Assembly (NCBI GenBank): GCA_948567375.1
Contig: OX419759.1
Span: 46,601,493-46,665,492, forward strand
Source: Lunularia cruciata
Taxonomy: Eukaryota > Streptophyta > Marchantiopsida > Lunulariales > Lunulariaceae
Reading direction: 5' to 3'
Length of the DNA stretch: 64,000 nucleotides
Positions 49,430 through 60,760 of the stretch are shown here, piece by piece. The position numbers and the translations under genes were made by a program. Every line of letters starts with the position of its first letter. The first letter of the stretch is position 1. The notes below the pieces were generated by a model that did not search any database, had not been told where the DNA came from, and saw nothing but the letters and a program-made list of their open reading frames with translations.

Positions 49430-50930
49430 ATGAGGAGGAACAATACTACATATGTCAAGTCCATGAAGGTGAAAAATACTTTGTAGAGATAAGAAGATAG
49501 AAGATAATGTTGGTGAGTGCTTTGAGGCTGGGAAGCGGGGAAGACCCGAAGGAAGAGTGTTGTCAGTTTAGCCAAGAAAGACAAGGAGATTGAGTCCAAG
49601 CCAGAGATAGTGGTCACTTTGCAAAGTAAGGAGTCTAACAGTGAGAGTGAGGGAGAACCCAAAGTTCAGCAATTGGTGGAAGAAGGGGAAAAAATAGATG
49701 ACAAGAATTCCATGCACAGATTGAACACATGGAAGGAGGAGATAGTCAATATGTGGAGCTGGTCAATGTAGATGTTCTAGAAGGAGAAGAAGAAGAGCCA
49801 ATCTTGGTGGTTCCAAGAGGAGCAAGATCAAAGAAGAGTTTGCCAATTGTAGGACCTGGACCAAGTAAAGCCAAAGAGGAAGGAGAGAGCTTGGAAGAGA
49901 TGATTCTAAAGGTAAAAAAATTGAGACTTTGGGGTAAAGCACCAATAGAAAAAATGCGGATTGAAGCCAAGTACAAAGACAATGAAGATATAAAAGACTT
50001 GGGTGAAGTAGCCTATTTGTTGAGGAAAATCTAAGCATTGGTGTTAGAGTTGAAGAAGAAGAAGAAGAAGAAGAAGAAGAAGAAGGAGGAATTGAAAAAT
50101 TACATCCTGAATTGAAGGATAAACTGCAAGTGGTGAAGTATTTGAGTGAATAGACTTGAGAATTGAAGAAGAAGTTGAGCCAAGGAGAGTTTGAAGCTGA
50201 AGAACTTTGAGTTGATATAGTTCTTGGAAGAAGAGTTTTAATAACTTGCAGGAGAGTTTCTTGAAGCACAATGAAGAGCTTGAACAACAAACATCAGAAT
50301 TGAAGGAGTAGAATGCATCATTCAAGAAGATGAAGGGTGAATTTGCTAATGCAAGGTTGGAACTTATACCCTCAAAAGCAACGATGGTGGTGACGGAGCA
50401 AGAGCTAGAGAGTTTAAAATTAAGTGCAGAGGAGAAGGATCAAGCATGGCAGCTGGAGCTGATTGTTAGACATCAAGAGGAAGACATGTTGCAAGGTTTG
50501 ATCAGAAGTGTGGAAGCTCAACTAGTCTAGTACATGGAGGAATAGAGAAGCATTGAAAGCAGAATTTGAGGATGATTTGAAGATGTATTGGAATGAATTG
50601 GAAGTGGAGTGAAGTAAGAAAATTCCAAGAAGTGCGGTAGATCCAATAGAAGAAATCATTACAAGGGTGAAGGCGATGCTGAGTACTAAAGCTAAGGTAA
50701 AGTTGGAGCAAGATTGCATGAGTTAAAGTTTTTAGTGCAAGAGATGAGGAAGAGGAAAGCAAAAGACATGGACTTGAATAGATTATTGATTTGCTTGAGG
50801 GAGAGAGTAGATTGGAAAATGATTGAGGTAGGAGACAGTGTTTGTCTCAAATTAGATCTTGTGAAGTCAGAATTAGATGAGCTTTGTGGTACTATAAGGA
50901 AAGAAACTTGATGTGAAGTTTCAGAAGTAG
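49430..50930 (+). pseudogene. Reading frame inside LTR1: AT-hook, acidic and coiled-coil protein
   Basis: A set of open stretches that can be followed through LTR1 and, in the same order, LTR2. Near 49536-49547 an RGRP AT-hook core, then PRKTRR basic sequence; an acidic part; the segment QYVELVNVDV, EEEEPILVVPRGAR, LPIVGPGPSKAKEEGESLEE (49750-49900); then a Glu/Lys-rich coiled-coil tail to about 50930 with ELESLKLSAEEKDQAWQ and IVRHQEE. No known family recognised. Stops and frameshifts interrupt it, so I call it a pseudogene. Whether the element ever expressed it is unknown. Confidence 0.55.
50052..50085 (+). repeat. (GAA)n microsatellite in LTR1
   Basis: About eleven GAA triplets at the position where LTR2 has a 15-bp minisatellite (59867-59941). 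Confidence 0.9.
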
Positions 50931-51100
50931 GAGTGCAAGTGTCTTCAGGTGAGTTACCTAAGGCATTAGAAGAGATTGGGTTAGAGAATAAGAATGTAGA
51001 TAGATTAGTTATAACCTCAATTTTAGTTAAGATTGAAAGGGTGATAGAAGTAACAAAAGACTTAGTAGTAGATAGATAGATCCAAAGTGAGTGCTTTGCC

Positions 51101-51108
51101 TATTTAAA
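51101..51108 (+). promoter_or_regulatory. Candidate TATA box of LTR1
   Basis: TATTTAAA in the 3' third of the LTR, upstream of the presumed R-U5 part. LTR2 has a weaker TGTTTAAAG at the same place (about 61098). Confidence 0.35.
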
Positions 51109-51803
51109 TGAGGCATGTGTAGAGCAATTTTTTTCAATATTCATATTTTTGAAGTTGAGTAAAGGAAACTGTTGTAAGTCAGTGCTAGTCATTTTAGCTA
51201 GTCATTTTAATTTTGAGTATCAATCTTGTGTGTGTGTTTGTGAGTGTTTTTGAGTGTTTGGAGAAGTTTGAATTGCAGTCAATGAGTGTTGGATGTTGGA
51301 TTCCATAGTGATGATTTTTATTTTGTGTGTTTGATCTTGAGTGGAGTGCAATTTGTAACAATGCCTTGACGGATCTATAAGGAACTATAGTGTTGATAGT
51401 ATTCTGCATTTGTGAGTATAGTGTTGGATTGATGTAAAGCAACTCTCTTTGAGGAAGTTTTGCCTTCAGTGGACCGGTGGAACACAATTCAGAGGCAAAG
51501 TTGTTCCGTAATGAAGTAGCCTTCTTTGGGAGAAACTGAATCATCACAATCAAGATTGTTTTGGAAAGATTTAGAGTATTGTGATTTCTAGGTGACATTT
51601 TATTATGATAGGACTATGATTCAATACTTGTTACTCTTTTATGGGTGTGGTTTCTACCCAAGAGATGAAAGATGGAATCAAGAAGAATTGATTGATGACT
51701 TTTACTTTGTATTTGACCATTTTTGACTTGTATCTTGGTGGGAACAAAATTTTACTTACTAATTGCCGTAAAAGTGATACTTGTTGGGTTGTCACATGAT
51801 TTT

Positions 51804-51820
51804 TGGCACCATTGCCGGGG
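51804..51820 (+). other. tRNA-Asp-type primer binding site of element C
   Basis: TGGCACCATTGCCGGGG, eight bases after the LTR. The complement of the 3' end of plant tRNA-Asp would be TGGCGCCGTTGCCGGGG; the two differences are both CpG-to-CpA, as expected from deamination. Confidence 0.85.
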
Positions 51821-52429
51821 ATTAAAATCTTGGGAGTGGAAGAATATGAAGCCAAATCTTACATTGAGTGTCCAACAAATATGAATTTCTACATTGAGAG
51901 AACAATGGGAGGAGATGGCTTGTAAACAAACTTTGCAATGTGAGGAAGAAGAATGTCAAAAGAGCTAATTCACCAATGAAGAATCTGAAAAGGAGGCATT
52001 GGATTTACAACTTCTTCATGAAGTCCAAGAAGCCTTGCAAGAACTCAAACAAAAGAAATGAGAAATCATGTGGTGAGACTACTTTGCATCTCCAAATTCC
52101 AAGAAGAAGAAAGATGCAAGTGGAAAAACATATTTTTTGTGACCTAGTACACCAACTTCCTCTAAAGATGTCAAGGGAGCCAGTTATATCAAAGAATTCA
52201 TTTGGGAGAAGACCACAAATTTTGATGGAAAAAGAGTGTCAATACATCTTACACATGATTTCTTGACTAGTTTGAAGGGATCTTAGAGAGAAATCTGACA
52301 ATATTGACCCTCTTTCTCCAACTTGGGTTGAAGTTGACTTACCCATAGAAGAACATCTTGTCGATGAAAACGAGCTTTGAACTTGGTAAGTTGGAACCCT
52401 TGAGCTATACCTAACTCACAATTACCGGC

Positions 52430-53760
52430 CAGTACCTTGGGTCCATCAAGTTCTACACCACCGCAACCTATTCTTCAAAGTTATAAAATGACTTTGTCAC
52501 CCATTACCCAACACGCATACCAAAAGTATAAGGGCTATAAGTATAAAGATCCCAACAAATTCATCAAAGAATTTGAAGTCATTTTCTTCACCAACAAGGA
52601 ACATGACTCTACTGGTTGGCTGCAAGTTTTCCCAAGTCTACTTCAAAACAAGGCAAGGAGCTGGCATACCCATGTGACCTAAAGGGGATCAAATTATTTG
52701 ATTAGATAAAACTTCAAGACAACTCCTTGGGACAATTCCGGGAAGTTGACTATGATGCAAGTATCTTTGCGGCACTCAATGATTTAGGTTGGGAGAAGAA
52801 TGAGAAGTTGAGCGACTACTCTAATCGATTAATGAATTTATTGAACCAAATGCCAAAGCAATCCAGTGTGGTGGGTTACTCCAATGCCCAAGACATCACC
52901 TAGTTCCTTGATGGATTGTCATCAAAAAATTGGATCTTTGCAAGGGAGAAGAACGTTACTTCCCTTGAAAAAGTACTCAAACATGTTGCTAGATATGAGG
53001 TGGCACACTCTCATTTGTTTGGCAACAAAAGAAATTGGGAGAATAAAGGCAAGAAGCCAAGACAAAGAGCTTCTTGTAGTACCTTACTTTCTTTGGAAGA
53101 ATCCTCTACATCATCTAATTCTTCTTTGGAATTTGAAGAAGATGTAAAGCCAAGAAGAACCCAAAGATGTGCAGGAAAGAAAGCGTTGACCTCTCCAAGA
53201 AAACTTGTAAAAAATATAGACAATAAGCTGGAGAATTTGATTAAAGAATTTGTGGATTTTAGAATCCAAATGATTGGGGCAAAGGATCAAAGAAAACCTC
53301 CTTCATTTGGAAGATCAAATGTATGGTGCATTGTGTAAGGCAAGTCAGGCCATGCCAACATGGAGTATTTGACCCAAATTGCATTTCCAATATAGCAAAT
53401 TGCTTTGGTTCCAAGTTAGGACCAAAATGAGGAAGAAGAAGTAGTGTACCAAACACAAGAAGTACAACCTTAGACAAGCACATTGTATGAAGGTCCAAGG
53501 TATGGACCCAAGGAGTATAATAACACCAAGACTCCCCAACATAGAATGCTAATGGGTGGCCAAAATAGGCCTTAAAAATGTTGCAATGGGGGCATGTTAC
53601 AATTGTGGCTCTATGGGCCATTGGTCTCCAAATTGTCTTGAGCCAAGGCATCAGATTGGATATGTTCCACTATGTGGAAATTGTGAAGGCTTGAGGCATG
53701 TTGGAAATCAGTGCCCTCAACCACCCAACCTAAAGCCACCAATGAAGTATGTATAGACTC
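52430..53760 (+). pseudogene. Gag of element C with up to three zinc knuckles
   Basis: Capsid-type sequence from about 52490 (YKYKDPNKFIKEFE, TGWLQVFPSLLQNKARSWH), then DYSNRLMNLLNQMP and FLDGLSSKNW (52810-52935), a Ser/Glu-rich linker, and zinc knuckles. Knuckle one (about 53320-53370) is WCIV followed by a stop at the second Cys and GKSGH, with the last Cys read as Tyr. Knuckles two and three (CYNCGSMGHWSPNC from 53595 and CGNCEGLRHVGNQC, about 53676-53720) are intact C-x2-C-x4-H-x4-C. Gag packages the RNA. In-frame stops near 52680, 52901 and 53336. Confidence 0.8.
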
Positions 53761-54321
53761 CAACTTAATGCTATGCTCCAATCTAGAGGAGATGCCATTG
53801 TAAATTGCATAACCTCTTGAGGAAAAATGTACTCAAGGAGGTAGACTAGCTCCAAAAGGAGAATGGCTGGACCTTGAAGTTTTGAAGGTTGAAACATGCT
53901 TGTGGAAGAAGAAGCATGATCCCAAAGAAGTGAGTATTACTTCTTCATCTTCAAGAAAGGCAAAGAGATTGCATACAAAAGCCATCATATCTACTAAGGA
54001 GGAGAAAATGTTGGCAAAAGCAAAGCTAAAGCATTGCAGAAGGAAATCCAAGAGGCAATACAAAGAACTTGGGAGATGAGTTTGGAAGAAGATATGAAGA
54101 TGAAGCCTCCAATTTTCCGGCAGACATTTGATCCAAAGTAGAAAATCTGATCCAAGCCAAGGTGGTAAATCTGAAGTACCTTAGGTTTAGACCACCAATA
54201 CTCCAATCACCATTTTGAAGCAACCCAAAGTCAGGTTGGAGAGGGGAGAGACTTCCAACACAAAGACAAAGTCAAAGAAGGTGAAGATGGGGAGAGTACA
54301 CAATACAATATTGGAGAAGAT

Positions 54322-54880
54322 TTGGTATCCATGCAGGCCAATGCCACATTTAAGAAATTGTGGGAGGACAAGAAGCTCTACAAGAAGCATCTGAGTTTGT
54401 CCCTCAAGAAGGTCAAGGCAATGACCAAGAAAGACTTACCGGCTATTTATCATATTGAGCATGAAGATGTGGAGATCACATGTTGCATGATCACCTTGGT
54501 TCCCATTGATTCAGGTTCTAGTGTGAATATCATGGTAGAGGATACTGCACATCAGTTGGGGTATCACACGTTTGAGCCCACACCCTGACTTTTGAAATTT
54601 GTGGATCAAACCAAGAGATGACCTTTGAGCATTTTGTCAAATATAATCACAATCATTGGGGGAGTGCCTTTCAAGTTGAACTACATTTTTTTGAGACCAA
54701 TCTGGTTATCCTTTGTTGATTGGAAGACCCTGGTTGTACAATGCTCAAGTTCTTGTGGATTGGCACCAACAAAATTTGAGGTTTATGGACATATTGTCCA
54801 AAGACTAGAATTTGGTGATAGTGAGTTGAATGAAGGTTCCACACCTTGGGGAAATGACTTTGTTAGAAGATGAAGACAAA
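54322..54880 (+). pseudogene. Aspartic protease region of element C
   Basis: ATYHIEHEDVEITC-like sequence leads to the catalytic triad in LVPIDSGSSVNIM (about 54500-54535), where DSG replaces the more common DTG/DSG motif of retroelement proteases, followed by LGYHTFEPTP and a stop. It would cleave the polyprotein. The segment FEVYGH and EFGD further right fits the downstream half of the fold. Confidence 0.75.
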
Positions 54881-55179
54881 TTCAAAGAATCATCATCTTT
54901 ATGTAAAGAAGACTCCAATGAAGAAGTCTAAGTCAATTATTACTTGGAATGCTATAAGATTGAGGTCAAAGATGAAGACCCATATGACATTGCCTGAGGA
55001 TAAAATAATTTGGAGGAAGGGAGTTTGAACTTTGTAGACCCAAGTTGAGCTGTATTAGTGATGTTGAAGGAGTTATCAACCCTGATGACTATCAAAATGT
55101 TGTCTTATTTGAAAGTAGAAATGTGAAAATTTTGAAGACAATCACTTTGGACGAGTTAGCAGGATACACTACCTTTTTT

Positions 55180-55960
55180 TTATAGAGTACAAAGATGTAT
55201 TTGCTTGGTTTATTGATGAAATGATAGGTATTCCATGCCAATTTGGAGAACATTGAATTGATCAAGTTGAAGGTGCAATTCTAGTTTGTCAGAGACAATA
55301 TCACGGGGACCCAAAGTATTTGCTATTAATGAAAGATGAAATTGACAAGTACTTAGGGGCGGGATAATCATTCTAGTCTTGAGCAATGAGTGGATTTTGC
55401 CATTGTCATTGCTCCAAAGAAGAAGATGTGGAAGATTTGAGTGCCAAATGCTAAGATTTTTTCAATTTAAATGCATTCACAAGGAAGGATCATCATTCTT
55501 TGCCTTTTATTGACATTATTTTGGACCAAGTAGTTAGCCATCTCTACTATAGTTTTCTCAATGGATTTTCAACATATAATCAAGTATCCATCCGAGAATA
55601 AGACAAAGATAAAACCACATTCACTCTTGATTGGAGCACATTCACACACAATCAAATGCCTTTTGGGTTGTGTTATGCTCCCGCTACTTTCCAGCAGATG
55701 ATGAATGTAATTTTTAAAGATTTCATGTAGAAATTTGTGGAAGTGTTTATTGATGACTTTTGTGTGTTTGGCCAAAGAGAGTACATCTAGATTACCTTCA
55801 CCAAAATTTTGAAAGGTGTCATTTTACTGACTTGTCATTACACCAAGAGAAATGCTTCTTTGCAATGAAGAAGGAATTCTTCTAGGGCGTTAGGTTTCAA
55901 GCTGAGGTATTGAAGTTGATGTCAAGAAGGTGAAAGTGATCTTCAATTTGAAATCCCCTA
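55180..55960 (+). pseudogene. Reverse transcriptase of element C (broken)
   Basis: EYKDVFAWFIDEM (55185-55225) is the usual sequence at the start of the plant gypsy reverse transcriptase. Then ..DHHSLPFIDIILDQV-like debris, the TFTLDWSTFTHNQMPFGL..APATFQQMMN segment (55615-55710) and the catalytic VFIDDFCVFG (55745-55775) with both Asp. Stops interrupt at several points. Confidence 0.82.
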
Positions 55961-56611
55961 AAAATATTTGGGAGCTAAGAGCCTTCTTGGGACATGTCAG
56001 ATACTCCAAATGCTTTGTATCAAATTATGTGGTGCTTGCTACAACACTAAAAAAGCTTTTAAAGAAGTCCAAAGACTACATGTAGGAAGCTGAACAAGAA
56101 GGAGCTTTCTAGGTGTTTAAGAAGAAACTGGTTGAAGCACCAATTACTGAGGGCTCCAAATTTGGATGTCCCTTTTCATGTGTATGTGGACACTTTGTCC
56201 ATGGCAATTGGAGTAGTCTTGAGTCAGAAGGACAAGAAGAAGAAAGACTACTTGATTTACTATGCCAGCAGACAACTTTTAGTTGCAAAAAAAAACTATT
56301 TGACAATTGAAAGAGAAGCACTCAGAATGGTGTATGCTTGCAAGAAGTTGCACCAATATTTGTTGGGATATGAGTTTTTCTTCTATGTGGACTATTATGC
56401 TTTGCAACATTTGGTAAAGCAGGCAGATTTGTCTAGGCAAATTGCAAGATGGATCTTGTTGTTACAAGAATTCATATACATTGTACAAGTAAGGAAGGGA
56501 GCTTCACATTCAAATATGGACTTCCTATCCAAGTTAGAAACTCAAGACCAAGACTTGGAAGTCAATGATTGGTTTCTTGACAAAAAGTTATATCATTTGA
56601 CGGCAATGTAA
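55960..56611 (+). pseudogene. RNase H of element C
   Basis: The longest intact stretch of the element: from about 56132, VDTLSMAIGVVLSQKD (first Asp), YYASRQLLVAKKNYLTIEREALRMVYACKKL (Glu) and FYVDYYALQHLV (second Asp), ending at 56611. It removes the RNA strand during cDNA synthesis. The frame is preceded by FLGHVRYSKCFV connection sequence near 55990. Confidence 0.88.
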
Positions 56612-56839
56612 AGTACAAGGGATGCGGCCAAATATCACTATCTGCATACTTGCTAGTGTCCTAAGGGATTGGACCCTAAGGGATTGGGCCTGGAAATGGG
56701 ACTATACAAGCTGAAGCAAAATATTTTATTTAAAATGGTGAAGACAAAGTACTTCAGAGATGCTTGGAAGCATACAAAGTCGGAGGAGTAATTGAGTCCT
56801 TAAGACCCATAAGCATCAAGAGGACATTATGCCCTAAAG

Positions 56840-57860
56840 AATATAGTGAAGAAAATTCTTTCATCTGAGTATTGGTGGCCTACAATGTACAAGGATACTC
56901 AAGCCCACATCTGAAGTTGTGATGCATATCAAAGAACAACAAAGATGACGGCTACTTCCCAATGGCCTTTGAGACCAATTTTGCCATTGACCCCATTCAA
57001 GAGATGTGGAATTGATTTTGGGAGTCAAAATTCAACCAATGATCCAATTCACAAGGAAGAGGAAAATCTTGGTTTGCACTGATTATGCTACCAAGATGGT
57101 TGAAGCCAAGGCAACTAGGAGAGATGATGTAAAAACTATTGTAGAAATTTTCTTCCAAGATATCATTTCATGTTATAGATGTCCTCTAGAATTGGTCAGT
57201 GACCAAGGGACTCATTTTTGAACTCACTTGTGGAGGTATTAACCAAGTACTTCCAAATCAAACATTGGAAGACAACACTTTAGAACCTAAAAGCTAATGG
57301 ACTAACGGAGAAGGAAAATGGATTCTTGTGCAAGATTTTGAATAAGGTGATTTTCAACTAAGCCTATGATTGGGATAAAAAGTTACATGCAGCTTTGTGG
57401 GCATACACAACTACAAAAAAAATTACAACCAAGCAAACTCCATATTTCTTGACATATGGATTGCATCCCATACTACCAATTGAATTTAAAGTACCATCAT
57501 ATTGTATCCTCTATGATGAATGACTGTTGGAGCAAGAAAGTTAAGATCTTTGGATCCATCAACTGATGTGGTTAGAAGAGAAACAAGATGATGCAATGCA
57601 AACCACAAAGGAAATACACAATCAGCGGAAATTAAGGTATGACAAGACAATAAAGCCTATTTCTGTTTGAGAGTGCAATGTGATCTTGTTGAATGACAAT
57701 CACCAAATATTTTTTCTAGGCAAGCTGCACCTCAAGTGGATGGGGCCATATTGTGTAATGTACATTTGTTACAACGGCTCAATTCAACTTGCAGACCTGG
57801 AAGGGAATCCATTTGCCACTTGAGTGAATAGGTGGAGAGTCCAAAAATATTGGACCATGG
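56840..57860 (+). pseudogene. Integrase of element C (broken)
   Basis: A zinc-binding remnant with SEYWWPTMYKD..H..SCDAYQR (56866-56935), TPFKRCGIDFG (first Asp, 56990-57020), VCTDYATKMVEAKA (57070-57110), LVSDQGTHF (second Asp, 57190-57220) and ANGLTEKENGFL (Glu, about 57290-57330). The tail from about 57690 (HLKWMGPYCV) looks like the C-terminal SH3-type part. No chromodomain or PHD finger seen. Stop after ..GTHF and several others. Confidence 0.85.
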
Positions 57861-57916
57861 ACTTGGACTTGTATAAAAAGAGAGATCTTATGTTCATGAT
57901 GATTCTCACATTTGAT

Positions 57917-57924
57917 GGAGGAGG
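57917..57924 (+). other. Polypurine tract of element C
   Basis: GGAGGAGG two bases before the TGTGG start of LTR2. Confidence 0.6.
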
Positions 57925-59159
57925 TATGTGGTACCCAAAATTTTCATTTTTTATGAGTTTTAAAGAAGAAATGTATTGTTGAAGCTGAATTGCAGCTTAT
58001 GAAGAAGAAAAAAAGGATAATCATGTCTTTGGTATAGACTGAAAGAAGTCAAAGTTAGGAGGAATTAGGTCAGACTTATGGCAGTATAGACTTGAAGTAA
58101 GAGTTCTTTGCATTGAGATGCGCAACCTAAGCCAAAGAACTTGTAACAACTTTTCCTTGGGTTTAGTGAACCAAGAAAGTATGGGTAAAGAAAATGGCTA
58201 CTTTGGGTGAGCAAAGACATTGAGAGAAACAAAAAAACAGATATGAAAAATTTGTGTGTCAATTGAGGATTGATTGAAGAATGACAATGCAGTGGAATTG
58301 TATAAGGTTGAGACTTTGTCAAAGCAACTCTAAAATGTCAAAGAAATATCTTTTTCCCCTTAGTACTTGTCCCAAAGGAATGAAAATTGAGAGGCCTTAT
58401 GAGAATGAAGTTTTTTAATGGCCCTAGGGAGGTAGAATCACATGTCCAAGAGAGGGGATAGTGTTCCAATGCTTGAGAGTTTTTAAGCACACAATGCTAC
58501 CAAAGAGTAGTATCATCATTCCGTGAGGAGTCTTGCAATCTGTAGATTGAATGTAGTGGCAAGGATCAAAGTCTTAAGTAGACTTTGTATCACCTTTTTG
58601 ACATGGAACTGAAATTTGAGCTTTTTAGGGTTCATGGCAAAAATTTCTGCTAGCAATTGCAAAGATGATCCCAAGCCATAACGGAACAAAGGAAATCTGG
58701 CTTGATGGACTGAGTCAGATTGGAGATTGGTCTTGGATAGAGAGGCAAGAGATAGGAGTAATCACCTTCTAATAAAAATGTGATTTTATGGAGGAGACTG
58801 TAGAGGTGAGGAACTTGTTCAATGAACCTTGCACTAAGAATGGGTATAAGGTGGATAGTTATAAAGACCTGATATGGGGTATCAATAGTGCTATGATGGC
58901 CATGTTCAAGTCTGAGTGAACCACCTATGTGATGAGGCAACAGATGGTGTTCTTTCACTAGATGTTTGTAGGAGAGTGGTGAATGGGTGAAGTGTTTTCA
59001 CCAGAGGGTAGGTCAGATGATGAATAGTTGGAGAATGGACTTGCCACCCCATTACTTTGTACCTTTTTCAGCCCATTTTTATTTTGGACTGAACCTATTT
59101 AACTTAGAGGAGAAGGAAAGGATGGTTTCCCACTTTCACCCTGATTTATGACAAGTAGC

Positions 59160-60760
59160 AGATGAGGAGGAACAATACTACATATGTCAAGTCTGTGAAG
59201 ATGACAAATACTTTGTAGAGATGGGAAGACAAAAGATAGTTTTAGTGAGTGCTCCAAGGCTAAGGACGCGAGGAAGACCCAAAAGAAGAGTGTTGTCAGT
59301 TCAGCCAAGAAAGATGAGGAGGTTGAGTCCAAATCCAGAGATGGCGGTGGTAAGAAAACAAACTTTGGAGGAAGAATCAGAAGGAGAAGATGAGTCAAAG
59401 TCTGAAGACTTGGGGGAGGAAGAAGAAGTCAATTTGCAAAGTAAGGAGTCCAGTAGTGAGAGTGAGGGAGAACCCAAAGTTCAACAATTGGTGGAAGAAG
59501 GGGCAGAAGAAGATGATCAAGAATTCCATGTGTAGATTGAATGCATGGAAGGAAGAGATAATCAATATGTGGAGCTAGTCAATTTAGATGTTTCAAAAGT
59601 GGAAGAAGAAGAGCCAGTCTTGGTGGTTCCAAGAGGAGCAAGATCAAATAAGAGTTTGCCAATTGTAGGGCCTGGACCAAGTAAAGCCAAAGAGGAAGGA
59701 GAGAGCTTGAAAGAGATGACTCTGAAGGTACACAGATTGAGACTTCAAGGTAAGGCACCAACAAAAGAGACATTGACTAAAGCCAAGTAAAAAGACAATG
59801 AAGATACAAAAGACTTGGGTGAAGTAACTTATTTGTCAAGGAATTGTCTGTTTGTTGCTGTTAGAGTTGAAGAAGGAGGAATTGAAGAAGGAGGAATTGA
59901 AGAAGGAGGAATTGAAGAAGGAGGAATTGAAGAAGGAGGAATTGAAGAAAGAACATCTTGAATTGAAGGATGAACTGCAAGTGGTGAAGTATGTGAGTGA
60001 AGAGACTTTGGAATTGAAGAAGAAGTTAACCTGAGGAGAGTCTAAAGCCAAAGCACTTTGGGTTGATGCACTTCTTTGGAAGAAGAGTTTTGATAACTTG
60101 CAAGAGAGTTTGTTGAAGCGCAGTAAAGAGCTTGAATGACAAACATCAGAATTGATGGAGCAGAATGCATCATTCAAGAAGATGAAGGGTGAATTTGATG
60201 ATGCAAGGTTGGAAATTATACACTCAAAAGGCAATGATGGTGGTGATGGAGCAAGAGCCAGAGAGTTTAAAATTAAGTGCAACAAAGAAGGATCAAGCAT
60301 GGCAGCAAGAGTTGATTGTTAGACATCAAGAGGAAGGCAGGTTGCAAGGTTTGATCAAAATTATGGAAGCTCAACTAGTTAGTATGTGGAGGAGAAGGAA
60401 GCATTAAAAGCAGAATTTGAAGACTAGTTGAAGATGTATTGGAAGTGGACTGAAGGAAGAAAATTTTGAGAAGTGCGGCGGATTCAATAGAAGAAGTCAT
60501 TGTAAGAGTGAAGGAAATGTTGAGTATTGAAGCCAAGGTAAAGTTGGTAGGAAGCAATATTGCACAAGTTAAATTTGTTAGTGTAGGAGACAAGGAAGAG
60601 GAAAGCAAAAGATGTGGACTTGACTAGATTATTGATTTGCTTGAGGGAGAGAGTAGATAGGAAAATAATTGAGGTAGGAGACAATGTTTGTCTCAAATTA
60701 GATCTTGTGAAGTCAGAATTAGATGAGCTTTGGTGTACTATAAGGAAAGAAACTTGATGC
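59160..60760 (+). pseudogene. Reading frame inside LTR2: AT-hook, acidic and coiled-coil protein
   Basis: Better preserved than in LTR1. From 59221: basic sequence with RTRGRPKRR (59263-59289, AT-hook), RKMRRL, then an acidic part (EEESEGEDESKSEDLGEEEE) ending at TAG 59533-59535. After it, QYVELVNLDV, EEEEPVLVVPRGAR and LPIVGPGPSKAKEEGESLKE (59560-59720). Five Lys-Lys-Glu-Glu-Leu repeats follow (59867-59941) and a coiled-coil tail to about 60760. Residue patterns agree with LTR1 in the conserved blocks. No family recognised. Confidence 0.6.
59867..59941 (+). repeat. 15-bp minisatellite, five units, in LTR2
   Basis: Units TTGAAGAAGGAGGAA start at 59867, 59882, 59897, 59912 and 59927, plus a degenerate sixth. 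They encode a KKEEL pentapeptide. LTR1 has a GAA run at the same place. Confidence 0.95.

Larger units (their letters stand above)
48185..51796 (+). repeat. 5' LTR of element C
   Basis: 3.6 kb, from TATTTTACCC (the TG start has decayed to TA) to ..GGTTGTCACA. It aligns with LTR2 end to end, except for an indel of about 150 bp near 51080 and different microsatellite lengths at 50050. Confidence 0.88.

Noticed and set aside
49763-50290. Minus-strand open frame of 175 codons rich in Ser and Leu
   Set aside because: Shadow of the plus-strand LTR coding block; its Ser/Leu runs are the antisense of the GAA repeat.
59836-60300. Minus-strand open frame of 154 codons with Phe-Asn-Ser-Ser repeats
   Set aside because: Antisense of the 15-bp minisatellite in LTR2.
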